Shown: one piece after another, positions 1 through 6,718 of the stretch
Numbering within the stretch: the first letter of the stretch is position 1
How the letters are laid out: each line of letters opens with the position of its first letter
DNA from: Amycolatopsis orientalis DSM 43388
GTDB lineage: Bacteria; Actinomycetota; Actinomycetes; Mycobacteriales; Pseudonocardiaceae
DNA: 38,998 nt
Reading direction: 5' to 3'
Assembly (NCBI RefSeq): GCF_000411975.1
Contig: NZ_ASXG01000008.1
Coordinates: 1 to 38,998, forward strand
Position numbers and translations under genes: made by a program
Notes under the pieces: generated by a model
Told to the model about the DNA's origin: nothing
Databases searched by the model: none
Seen by the model: only the letters and a program-made list of their open reading frames with translations

Positions 1-60
1 TTAGATTCCGGCTTGTGTGTGGGGACCGGTTGGATGGGCTGGCTGATCACTGGTCGTAGT

Positions 61-200
61 CTGCCGGAGGCGTCGGGTCGGGATCGCTCGTGAGATTCCT
101 GCCGCCTGTGGGGCTGGCTTGTTGAGGGTGTGCGTCCTGGCTTGGCGCCGGCTGCGGTCTGACTCAACAGAGGTTCGGGCGCGACAAGCTGGAAGTCGGA
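61..200 (+). ncRNA. Putative IS110 bridge RNA (seekRNA) in the left end
   Basis: In IS110-group elements the noncoding left end encodes a bridge RNA with a target-binding loop followed by a donor-binding loop. Four short segments appear here in that order. AGATTCC (93-99) equals the left half of the target. TTGAGGG (122-128) is the reverse complement of the right half, CCCTCAA. ACAGAGG (167-173) equals the element's right end at 1418-1424. ACAAGCTGG (184-192) is complementary at 8 of 9 positions to the junction at 8-16. The two target guides overlap on CC, the same core deduced from the junctions. RNA ends are approximate and the fold was not computed. Transcription is inferred. Confidence 0.6.
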
Positions 201-248
201 ATGTCGACCGCGGTTTCCCTTGTCCGGTGCAGGAAAGGAGCGCGGTTG

Positions 249-1412
249 ATGGTTGTGATCGGGGTCGATCCGCATAAGTCCAGCCACACGGCGGCGGCGC
301 TGGAGCCGGGTGCCGGCGCGGCGCTGGGCACGGTGCGCGTCGAGGCGGCGTTGCCGGGGTATCGCAGGCTGCTGGCCTGGGGCCGGGGGTTCGGGCAGCG
401 GCGGTGGGCGGTGGAGAACGCCTGGGGGCTCGGCCGTCATCTGGCGCAGTGGCTGGTCGCGCGGGGCGAGACCGTCGTGGACGTCCCCGCGACGGCGACC
501 GCGCGGGTGCGGCAGCTGTCGCGGGGCCGGCGGAAGAACGACGCCCTGGACGCAGCGGCGGCGGCCGGTGTGGCGGCCCTGCAGGGCGACGGGGGCCTGG
601 TGGCCGCGGAGGGCGCCTCGACGGTGCTGGGGATGCTCGACGAGCGGCGGAGCAACCTGGCACGGCAGCGCACCCGGACGGTCAACCAGCTGCATGCCCT
701 GCTGCGCGACCTGCTGCCCGGCGGCGCGCCCGCCGGCCTGACCGCCGGGCGGGCCGCCGGGATCCTCGCGGGGATCCGCCCGGCCTCGCCGGCGCAGCGG
801 GCCCGCAAGGACCTCGCACGGGATCTGGTCGAGGACCTCCGCGCGCTGGACGGCCGCCTCAAGACCAACCGCAAGCGGATGCAGGACGCGGTCGCCGAGT
901 CCGGCAGCAGCCTGCCCGGCATCGCCGGCGTCGGGCCGGCGGTGGCCGCACGGCTGCTCGGGCGCACCGGCCGGGCCTCGCGATTCCCGACCGCGGCCGC
1001 CTTCGCCGTCCACGCCGGCGCCGCGCCGGTCGAGATCGCCAGCGCGGACAAGACGCGCCATCGCCTGTCCCGCCGGGGCGACCGCCGGCTCAACAACGCG
1101 CTGCACACGATCGCGCTGACACAGGCGCGCATGCCCGGAACCCGCGGGCGCGTCTACTACGACGCCAAGATCGCCGAAGGCAAAACCCGCAACGAAGCGA
1201 TGCGCTGCCTCAAACGCCGCCTCGCCGACCACGTCTGGCGAGTCATGACCGCCGACGAACGACGGGAGGCGCCAGCGGCAGGCCCGGGAGGACACACGGG
1301 GACGACTCTGACATCCAGCGCGGCCGGCCCAACCCCGACAGCCGACTCTTCGGACAAGTCACTTCCCGGACCCGCCACCCACAACCCTACCGCCCCGAAC
1401 CACACACCTTGA
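249..1412 (+). CDS. IS110-family transposase (DEDD recombinase)
   Basis: This 387-residue protein is the recombinase of the element and would act together with the bridge RNA to join element and target. The N-terminal RuvC-like DEDD domain shows GVDPHKSSH, then VENAWGLGRHLAQWL (acidic residue) and KNDALDA. The C-terminal Transposase_20 domain shows LPGIAGVGPAVAARLL, a conserved serine region near IASADKTRHRLSRRGDRR, and RNEAMRCLKRRLADHVW. Length is normal for the family and the frame is intact, so the gene may be active. ATG 249 is chosen because AGGAAAGGAG lies at 231-240, eight bases upstream. An ATG at 201 in the same frame lacks such a site and would add 16 unconserved residues. The last 50 residues or so are low complexity. 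Confidence 0.93.
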   Translation: MVVIGVDPHKSSHTAAALEPGAGAALGTVRVEAALPGYRRLLAWGRGFGQRRWAVENAWGLGRHLAQWLVARGETVVDVPATATARVRQLSRGRRKNDALDAAAAAGVAALQGDGGLVAAEGASTVLGMLDERRSNLARQRTRTVNQLHALLRDLLPGGAPAGLTAGRAAGILAGIRPASPAQRARKDLARDLVEDLRALDGRLKTNRKRMQDAVAESGSSLPGIAGVGPAVAARLLGRTGRASRFPTAAAFAVHAGAAPVEIASADKTRHRLSRRGDRRLNNALHTIALTQARMPGTRGRVYYDAKIAEGKTRNEAMRCLKRRLADHVWRVMTADERREAPAAGPGGHTGTTLTSSAAGPTPTADSSDKSLPGPATHNPTAPNHTP

Positions 1413-1428
1413 CAAACACAGAGGAACC

Positions 1429-1449
1429 CTCAAGGAGCCCTTCACGGAC
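1429..1449. repeat. Right half of intergenic repeat split by the IS element
   Basis: CTCAAGGAGCCCTTCACGG plus two further bases is the right part of a repeat whose left part (TTAGATTCC) is at 1-9. The uninterrupted copy lies in opposite orientation at 5337-5364. The intact copy predicts that bases just left of the window read toward CCCCTTCACGGAC. Confidence 0.85.
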
Positions 1450-1471
1450 GTTCGGGGAGAGCCGCGGCGCG

Positions 1472-2344
1472 TCAGAGGACCATGGTCCGGTTGCCGTGCA
1501 CCAGAACACGGCCTTCCAGGTGCCAGCGCAGGCCGCGGGCGAGCGTCACCTTCTCGATGTCCCGGCCCTTGCGCACCAGGTCCGGCACCGAATCGCCGTG
1601 ATCGACGCGGATCACGTCCTGTTCGATGATCGGCCCGGCGTCCAGGTCGGCGGTGACGTAGTGGCAGGTCGCGCCGACGAGCTTCACGCCGCGGGTATGC
1701 GCCTGGTGGTACGGCTTCGCGCCGACGAACGACGGCAGGAAGCTGTGGTGGATGTTCAGCGCCCGTCCAGCCCACGCCTCGCACAGTTCCGCGGGCAGCA
1801 CCTGCATGAACCGCGCCAGCACGATCGCGTGCGGGTCGTGCGCGTCGACCAGTTCGCGGACCTTGGCGAACGCGGCCGCCTTGCCGTCCGGGTCGCCCGC
1901 CGGGAACGGCACGTGGTGGAACGGGATCCCGTGCGCGCGCGTGATGTCCGCGAGCGAATCGTGGTTGCCGATCACCGCGGCGATGTCGACGTCCAGCTCA
2001 CCGGAGGCGACCCGGCCGAGCAGGTCGTACAGGCAGTGCCCGGCCTTCGAAACCAGCACGACCGCGCGCGGCCGCTCGCCGGTGTCGCGCACCTGCCAGC
2101 TCGACTCCGCGGACAGTTCGTCCGCCACCGCGCCGAACCGCTCGCGCAGTCCCGCGGCGTCGAACGGCAGCGAATCGGCGCGCACGACCTGGCGGGTGAA
2201 GAACCAGCCCGAGTCCGGGTCGGTGTGATACGCCGCCTCGACGATCATTCCGCCGTGGTCGGCGAGGAAGCCCGAGATGCGGGCGATGATGCCGGTGCGG
2301 TCGGGGCAGCCGAAGGTGAGCACGTAACGCTGGGGATCTGACAC
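1472..2344 (-). CDS. purU: Formyltetrahydrofolate deformylase
   Basis: PurU hydrolyses 10-formyltetrahydrofolate to tetrahydrofolate and formate, balancing one-carbon units for purine synthesis in the cytoplasm. The 290-residue protein has an N-terminal ACT domain (residues 6-85, with the FGCPDRTGIIARISGFL start typical of PurU) and a formyltransferase-fold domain. The catalytic Asn-His-Asp set is visible: N197 and H199 in LNIHHSFLPSF, and D235 in TADLDAGPI. Length is normal. The start is GTG at 2344, 24 bases after the stop of the DinB-like gene, so it probably is the last gene of a leftward group. An IS110 element lies about 45 bases past its stop. Confidence 0.96.
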   Translation of the reverse strand: MSDPQRYVLTFGCPDRTGIIARISGFLADHGGMIVEAAYHTDPDSGWFFTRQVVRADSLPFDAAGLRERFGAVADELSAESSWQVRDTGERPRAVVLVSKAGHCLYDLLGRVASGELDVDIAAVIGNHDSLADITRAHGIPFHHVPFPAGDPDGKAAAFAKVRELVDAHDPHAIVLARFMQVLPAELCEAWAGRALNIHHSFLPSFVGAKPYHQAHTRGVKLVGATCHYVTADLDAGPIIEQDVIRVDHGDSVPDLVRKGRDIEKVTLARGLRWHLEGRVLVHGNRTMVL

Positions 2345-2368
2345 CCGTCCATTCTCTCCGGCCGCTGG

Positions 2369-3064
2369 TCAGGGCGCTGCGAGGGGCTCCAGAAGGGTGG
2401 CGTCGCCGACTTTTTCCGCGTGGTTCGGACGGCCCCACAGCGCGCGGTAGACGTCGTCGGCCGGGCCGGCGAGCGTGAGGTCCGGCACGCCTTCGCCCAG
2501 CGTCGGCGGCTGATCCGGGTGCAGCAAAACCGTCCATGTCCGCGTGTCGGTGGAGACCTGGACGATCCCGTCGCGGCCGCTCGGCCGGCTGCGGCGCGGG
2601 GTCAGGAAGGCGAGGAACTCGTCGATGCCGTCCTCGGCGAACTCCGTGCGGTACCGGGTGCCCGGCGGCGTGGGCAGGGCGCTTTCCGCGTCGAGCCGGT
2701 GGATGGCGAACTCGTGCGCGAGCCTCCGCGTCCAGTCGCCGACCGTGACCGGTCCGCCGTGCGGGAACGGCGAGCGCAGCGGGGTGTCCGCCGGGCGGCG
2801 CAGGGCCTCGCGCACGGCCATCCGTTCGCCGTCCCAGCGGCCGAGGGCGTCCTCCCAGGTGTGCGTACCGGGCCGGGGCTCAGCATTCCGGTCGGTGATC
2901 GCCGCGACCGTGTACGAGAGCACCGCCGTCAGGTGCGTCACCAGGTCCTGCACTGTCCACTCCGGACAGTTCCGGACCGGCGCGGCCGGACCCGCGGCGA
3001 GCGCCGCGGCCTTGATCCGGTCGGCGTGGATGTCGATCGCCTCCAGCAGGCGTGGCGCGTCCAT
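2369..3064 (-). CDS. DinB/MDMPI-family protein (mycothiol-dependent maleylpyruvate isomerase-like)
   Basis: The 231-residue protein begins with a DinB-like four-helix domain of the MDMPI type, with the signature NCPEWTVQDLVTHL (around residues 32-45) and a second histidine cluster, HEFAIHRLDAE, in mid-protein. These histidines would bind a divalent metal. The C-terminal part (about 150-231) resembles the MDMPI C-terminal domain. Family members include mycothiol S-transferases and maleylpyruvate isomerase, but most actinobacterial copies have no known substrate and none is claimed here. The cell should make mycothiol, since mshA lies at 8770. The start at ATG 3064 lies inside the reading frame of the upstream DedA gene, an overlap of 185 bases. 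Confidence 0.85.
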   Translation of the reverse strand: MDAPRLLEAIDIHADRIKAAALAAGPAAPVRNCPEWTVQDLVTHLTAVLSYTVAAITDRNAEPRPGTHTWEDALGRWDGERMAVREALRRPADTPLRSPFPHGGPVTVGDWTRRLAHEFAIHRLDAESALPTPPGTRYRTEFAEDGIDEFLAFLTPRRSRPSGRDGIVQVSTDTRTWTVLLHPDQPPTLGEGVPDLTLAGPADDVYRALWGRPNHAEKVGDATLLEPLAAP

Positions 3065-3707
3065 GCCTCGACCGTAGCCTGCGCACCCGCACCCGCCGGC
3101 CGAATTCGATGAGCACGACCAGCAGCAACCCGAGCAGCAGCGAAAGCAGCAGGCCGTACCCCGGGCGGTCGGCGAAAGCCGCGCCTCCGGCGAGTCCGAT
3201 CAACGCGCTGTACACCGACCAAAGCGTCGCGCCCACGGCGTCGAGCGGCATGAACCGGCGCAGCGGATAGCCGAGGCTGCCGTTGGCGAGCGCGCTCGCG
3301 ACGCGGCCGCCGGGCAGGTAACGCGCGGCGACGATCAGCAACGGCGCTTGCCGGCGGACTTGGTCGCGAGCCCATTCGTAGCGTTGCCGCCCGGACGGTC
3401 CGCGCTCCAGCCAGGCCACGGCACGCGGTCCGGCGGCGCGGCCCACGGCGTAGCCGAGACAGTCGCCCGCCCACGCCCCGGCGGCGGAGACGGCGACCAG
3501 CAGCGCGAGCCGGCCCAGGTCCGGCCCGATCAGGACGGCGACGGTCACCACGGTCGTTTCGCTCGGCATGAACGGGAGCAGCGCGTCCAGCCCGGCGATC
3601 GCGAACACGAGCACCCACAGCCAGGGCGAGCCGAGCGTGCCCCGGATCAGCTCGGTGACGTGTTCCAGCAGTTCCACCCGCTCATCGTCAGCACTGAAGG
3701 TCACCAC
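2880..3707 (-). CDS. DedA-family membrane protein
   Basis: This is a polytopic inner-membrane protein of the DedA/VTT family, whose members include undecaprenyl-phosphate and phospholipid transporters; the substrate here is unknown. Hydrophobic segments lie at about residues 30-60, 65-85 and 160-210. Typical elements are LLPFMPSETTVVTVAVLIG and the amphipathic stretch AARYLPGGRVASALANGSLGY. The recognisable family region ends near residue 215. The frame then runs on for about 60 hydrophilic Arg/Gly-rich residues inside the next gene, so the tail may be fortuitous or follow loss of an earlier stop. Start is uncertain: GTG at 3707, 3704 or 3677, none with a strong ribosome site. The gap to the methyltransferase stop is 39 bases. 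Confidence 0.83.
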   Translation of the reverse strand: MVTFSADDERVELLEHVTELIRGTLGSPWLWVLVFAIAGLDALLPFMPSETTVVTVAVLIGPDLGRLALLVAVSAAGAWAGDCLGYAVGRAAGPRAVAWLERGPSGRQRYEWARDQVRRQAPLLIVAARYLPGGRVASALANGSLGYPLRRFMPLDAVGATLWSVYSALIGLAGGAAFADRPGYGLLLSLLLGLLLVVLIEFGRRVRVRRLRSRHGRATPAGGDRHPRRPDQGRGARRGSGRAGPELSGVDSAGPGDAPDGGALVHGRGDHRPEC

Positions 3708-3746
3708 GGGATGACTCAGCGGGGTGCGGGTGGTGAACAGGTGGGT

Positions 3747-4520
3747 TCAGCGCGGCGCGACGCTCTCCCAGGCCACGGTCAGCTCGCCGAGCCGGCGGCG
3801 GTCCGGATTGCCGAAAACCGGCCAGCCGCGGTCGGCGAGCATGGCGACGGTGGCGGTCCAGCGAGCCCGCACGCCGAACGAACGGTGCGGCGCGGCGGCC
3901 GCCCAGCATTCGTCCAAAGTGGACATCAGGGCGTGCACGCGTTCGCCGGGAACGTTGCGGTGGATGAGGATCTTCGGCAGCCGTTCGGCCACTGTGGACG
4001 GACGGTCGAGTTCGGCGAGGCGCAGCGACAGGGTCAGGGTGCGCGGGCCGTCGGCCCCGACCACGACCCAGGTGACCAGCCTGCCGATCTCGTCGCAGGT
4101 GCCCTCCACGAGCAACCCGTCCGGCGGCATCGCGTCGAGCATCAGCTGCCACGCGCCGGGAACCTCTTCCTCGGCGTACTGCCGCAGCACATTGAACGCG
4201 CGCACCAGCACCGGCCGCGTTCCAGCCAGCTCGAAGCCGCCACGGCGGAAATCGAGCCGCGGCGGATCAGCGGCGGGCAGCGCGGCGGCCACGCGCACCG
4301 GGTCGAGCTCGAGCCCGAGCACCCGGATGTCCGGCCGGATCCGCGCCAGCCAGCGGGCCAGCTCCACCGTCGTGACCGGCGACGCTCCGTAGCCGAGATC
4401 GACGACGAGGGGACTTTCGCCCCGCCGCAGCAGCCGCGTGACGGCCGGGTCGCTCGCGAGCCAGCGGTCGACCCGGCGCAACCGGTTGGGATTGGTGGTG
4501 CCCCTGGTCGGGGCTCCCAC
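3747..4520 (-). CDS. Class I SAM-dependent methyltransferase, substrate unknown
   Basis: The 257-residue protein shows a Rossmann-type SAM-binding motif, LVVDLGYGASPVTT (about residues 38-51), followed by the acidic residue of LGLELDPVRV at the end of strand two. The rest (about 95-257) fits an actinobacterial family of conserved methyltransferases without assigned substrate. GTG at 4520 is chosen because it lies five bases after the stop of the DUF2505 gene and gives a compact start before the conserved TNPNRLRRVDRWL. The frame stays open far upstream, through the DUF2505 gene and the 5.1-5.3 kb repeats, but that sequence is not conserved. Its place next to the DUF2505 gene suggests one transcription unit. 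Confidence 0.85.
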   Translation of the reverse strand: MGAPTRGTTNPNRLRRVDRWLASDPAVTRLLRRGESPLVVDLGYGASPVTTVELARWLARIRPDIRVLGLELDPVRVAAALPAADPPRLDFRRGGFELAGTRPVLVRAFNVLRQYAEEEVPGAWQLMLDAMPPDGLLVEGTCDEIGRLVTWVVVGADGPRTLTLSLRLAELDRPSTVAERLPKILIHRNVPGERVHALMSTLDECWAAAAPHRSFGVRARWTATVAMLADRGWPVFGNPDRRRLGELTVAWESVAPR

Positions 4521-4525
4521 CGGAG

Positions 4526-5026
4526 TCAGGCGTGCTCGGCCAGCCACTGTGCGGTGAACTCGTCCTCGTGCCGCAGCAGGTTGACCACCTGCCCGGAGAC
4601 GAACTCCTCGATCCGGCCGCCGAAGAGCGGGATCCGCACGACGACCTCGCCGGTAGTGCGCAGCAGGACCTTGCCGTCCTTCGGGGTGAGGTAGGTCGAG
4701 GCGCTGATCTCGCCCGGCACGCCGCCAACGCCGACGTCGGACCGGCCGGTGTACTCGTCGCCGGACCGCTTCCACGTCTGGGTGCGGTTGACGATGATGT
4801 CGCCCTTGTGCAGCGCGCGGACGGCTTGCGGGAGTTTGGCCGCCTTGATGCCGTGCTGGAGTTCGTAGCGCACGGAGTCGCCTTCGGCGGTGTAGGACAG
4901 GAGCTTCGCGTCGTCTCCGCCTAGTGCGGCGAGGCGGGCGCGCAGTGCTTCCTCTCCGGCTACGGCGGTGAAGACGGTGTCGAGCGAGCCGTCGAATTCG
5001 CCGCGGTGCTCGATGCGGGATCCCAT
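4526..5026 (-). CDS. DUF2505 family protein
   Basis: The 166-residue protein starts MGSRIEHRGEFDGSLDTVF and has the alternating beta pattern of DUF2505, a START/polyketide-cyclase-like fold common in mycolic-acid and related actinomycetes. No catalytic residues are known and the function is not established. ATG 5024-5026 is preferred because the family starts at this point; a longer frame reaching 5074 would run into a repeat element. It appears to be the first gene of a leftward group of five that ends with purU. Its upstream region holds a repeat starting at 5051, only 25 bases before the start codon, so the promoter lies within or beside that repeat. Confidence 0.86.
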   Translation of the reverse strand: MGSRIEHRGEFDGSLDTVFTAVAGEEALRARLAALGGDDAKLLSYTAEGDSVRYELQHGIKAAKLPQAVRALHKGDIIVNRTQTWKRSGDEYTGRSDVGVGGVPGEISASTYLTPKDGKVLLRTTGEVVVRIPLFGGRIEEFVSGQVVNLLRHEDEFTAQWLAEHA

Positions 5027-5050
5027 GTAGCGGACAGTACCTGGGCGGGG

Positions 5051-5178
5051 CGGCTCGTCGCCTGGCGGCGACATTGCAGTTGGGGGTGGCGTGGGGCACC
5101 CCGAAGCCGGATTGTGCTGACGGTCTTGGGGTGCTTGTCAAGGCGGGAAAGCGTGCCTTGACAAGCACCCCAAGACCG
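5051..5178. repeat. Dispersed intergenic element A, copy 1, with 24-bp perfect stem
   Basis: The element begins with a 27-base block (5051-5077) that contains a small hairpin (GTCGCC/GGCGAC) and recurs exactly at 38902-38928. A second shared block, GGGCACCCCGA, is at 5094-5104. A third shared block of 21 bases is at 5128-5148. A perfect inverted repeat of 24 bases lies at 5121-5144 and 5155-5178 with a 10-base loop. Both neighbouring genes are transcribed away from it, so a plain terminator role does not fit this copy. Confidence 0.8.
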
Positions 5179-5336
5179 CAGGGAGGCTTCGTATCGGGGT
5201 GCGGGGGAGGGGCTGGGTGCCTCGAATTTTGGGTGCGCCGGTTGCGGTTCGGGGGTAGGTGGGCTGGTGCCCCCGCGTCCGCACAGTGGCTTGGGGCCTG
5301 TCGCAGGCGAGTGGGCACACTGGCGGGGCCGGCGGG

Positions 5337-5449
5337 CCGTGAAGGGCTCCTTGAGGGAATCTAAGTCCGTGAAGGGGCCCCTCGCGGACTGCGGCGGGCC
5401 GTGAGGGGAACGCTGGGGGAACCAGAGGTGGTGAGGGTAGCCCTCACGG
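5337..5449. repeat. Cluster of CCGTGAAGGG-type intergenic repeats (family B)
   Basis: CCGTGAAGGG occurs at 5337 and 5367, and the variant CCGTGAGGGG at 5399, spaced 30 and 32 bases. The segment 5364-5390 folds on AGTCCG/CGGACT with an inner AGGGG/CCCCT. A perfect short hairpin, GTGAGGGTAGCCCTCAC, lies at 5431-5447. The unit at 5337-5364 is the intact form of the site hit by the IS element. A related copy lies at 17317-17360. Confidence 0.75.
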
Positions 5450-5496
5450 ACGGTCCGCGGGGGTGGTGCGGAGGGCGCGCAGTACCGTCAAGCTTC

Positions 5497-6552
5497 GTGG
5501 ACATCGCTGAAACGCCTGGCCTGGCTCGTCTCGCCGACTTCACGACCCTCCGTCTCGGTGGGGCGGTGCGTCGGTTCGTCACTGCGACCACTGCGGCTGA
5601 CCTTGTTGCCGCGGTGCGGGAGGCGGACGAAGCTGGTGAGCCCGTTTTGCTGCTCGGCGGCGGGTCGAATCTCGTGGTCGGCGACGAAGGCTTCGACGGC
5701 ACCCTCGTGCGGATCGCCACTACCGGCTGGACCCGGGACGGCGACGTCGTCGAGGTGGCCGCTGGGCAGGAGTGGGACGCGTTCGTCGCCGCGCTGGTCG
5801 AGAGCGGGCTTGGCGGGCTCGAGTGTCTCTCCGGGATTCCCGGGTCGGTCGGGGCGACGCCGATCCAGAACGTCGGCGCGTACGGCGGCGAGGTGGCCGA
5901 GTCGATCGTTTCCGTCGAGTTGTACGACCGGGCCGCGAAGGAGGTGCGCACGGTCAAGGCGGACGAGCTCGGCTTCGCCTACCGCACCAGCGTCCTCAAG
6001 GGCACCGACCGCGGTGTCGTGCTCAGCGTGCGGTTCCGGATCGACCCGAGCGGGCAGTCCGCGCCCATCCGGTACGCCGAGCTGGCGCGCACGCTGGGGG
6101 TCGAAATCGACGCGAAAGTCCCCGCCGCGCGGGCTCGCGAGGCAGTGCTCGGGCTGCGGCGCGGCAAGGGCATGGTGCTCGACCCGGCCGATCACGACAC
6201 CTGGAGCGCGGGCTCGTTCTTCACCAACCCGATCGTCCCCGAGGAAGCGGCTCCGGCGGTGCTGAACAAGATCGCCGAGTCGACCGAGGGCAAGGTTCCG
6301 CAGTATCCGGCCAGCGGCGGGGTGAAGCTCTCCGCCGCGTGGCTGATCGAGCGGGCCGGCTTCGGCAAGGGTTACCCCGGGCCGGGCGGCCGGGTTTCGC
6401 TGTCCACCAAGCACACTCTCGCGCTCACCAACCGCGGCGGGGCCAGCACCGGCGACCTGCTCGCGCTCGCCCGCGAGGTCCGCGACGGCGTCGAAGCGCG
6501 GTTCGGCGTGCGGCTGTATCCGGAACCACTGCTGATCAACTGTTCGCTTTGA
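5497..6552 (+). CDS. murB: UDP-N-acetylenolpyruvoylglucosamine reductase
   Basis: MurB reduces UDP-GlcNAc-enolpyruvate to UDP-MurNAc with NADPH and FAD, the second committed step of peptidoglycan synthesis. The 351-residue type I enzyme shows the FAD-binding segments LLLGGGSNLVVGDEGFDG (about 51-68) and GIPGSVGATPIQNVGAYGG (about 113-131), R163 in AYRTS, the proton-donor serine S240 in AGSFFTNP, and the C-terminal glutamate E343 in LYPEPLLI. GTG 5497 is used because the conserved start LADFTTLRLGG follows directly; upstream in-frame sequence is repeat DNA. It probably begins a rightward cell-wall group with the L,D-transpeptidase, as in M. tuberculosis. Confidence 0.96.
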   Translation: MDIAETPGLARLADFTTLRLGGAVRRFVTATTAADLVAAVREADEAGEPVLLLGGGSNLVVGDEGFDGTLVRIATTGWTRDGDVVEVAAGQEWDAFVAALVESGLGGLECLSGIPGSVGATPIQNVGAYGGEVAESIVSVELYDRAAKEVRTVKADELGFAYRTSVLKGTDRGVVLSVRFRIDPSGQSAPIRYAELARTLGVEIDAKVPAARAREAVLGLRRGKGMVLDPADHDTWSAGSFFTNPIVPEEAAPAVLNKIAESTEGKVPQYPASGGVKLSAAWLIERAGFGKGYPGPGGRVSLSTKHTLALTNRGGASTGDLLALAREVRDGVEARFGVRLYPEPLLINCSL

Positions 6553-6718
6553 GGTCCGCGGGGTAACCCGGGGGATCAAGCGAACGCGCAACCGGGCACC
6601 GGGTGAAACGTCTAGCCGGATAGAGAGGAATTTCCGGTTCGGCAGGTAACGTCGAATCGGTCACCGGCGCTGAGATGCGTGGGAGAAGCCGGTGCGGGGG
6701 ACAAGTGGAGGTAGGACC

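Larger units (their letters stand above)
8..1428 (+). mobile_element. IS110-family insertion sequence, complete
   Basis: The element carries one transposase gene, a noncoding left end of about 240 bases and a right end of only about 16 bases after the stop codon. Its boundaries come from the repeat it interrupts. Bases 1-9 (TTAGATTCC) joined to bases 1429-1447 reproduce, without a mismatch, the reverse complement of 5337-5364. The dinucleotide CC occurs at both junctions (8-9 and 1427-1428), so the exact cut within CC cannot be fixed; it would serve as the recombination core. There is no terminal inverted repeat and no longer target duplication, as is usual for IS110. The element sits just beyond the 3' end of purU and breaks no gene. 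Confidence 0.88.
5027..5496. other. 470-base divergent intergenic region made mostly of repeats
   Basis: This stretch separates the leftward DUF2505 gene from the rightward murB gene, so it must hold both promoters. It contains a dispersed element (5051-5178) with a long perfect hairpin and a cluster of CCGTGAAGGG-type repeats (5337-5449). Bases 5179-5336 show no clear feature. No gene is credible here; the one open frame is built from repeat sequence. Confidence 0.7.

Noticed and set aside
5074..5364. A 96-codon plus-strand frame before murB
   Set aside because: It is made of the two repeat families, has no ribosome site and no family resemblance.
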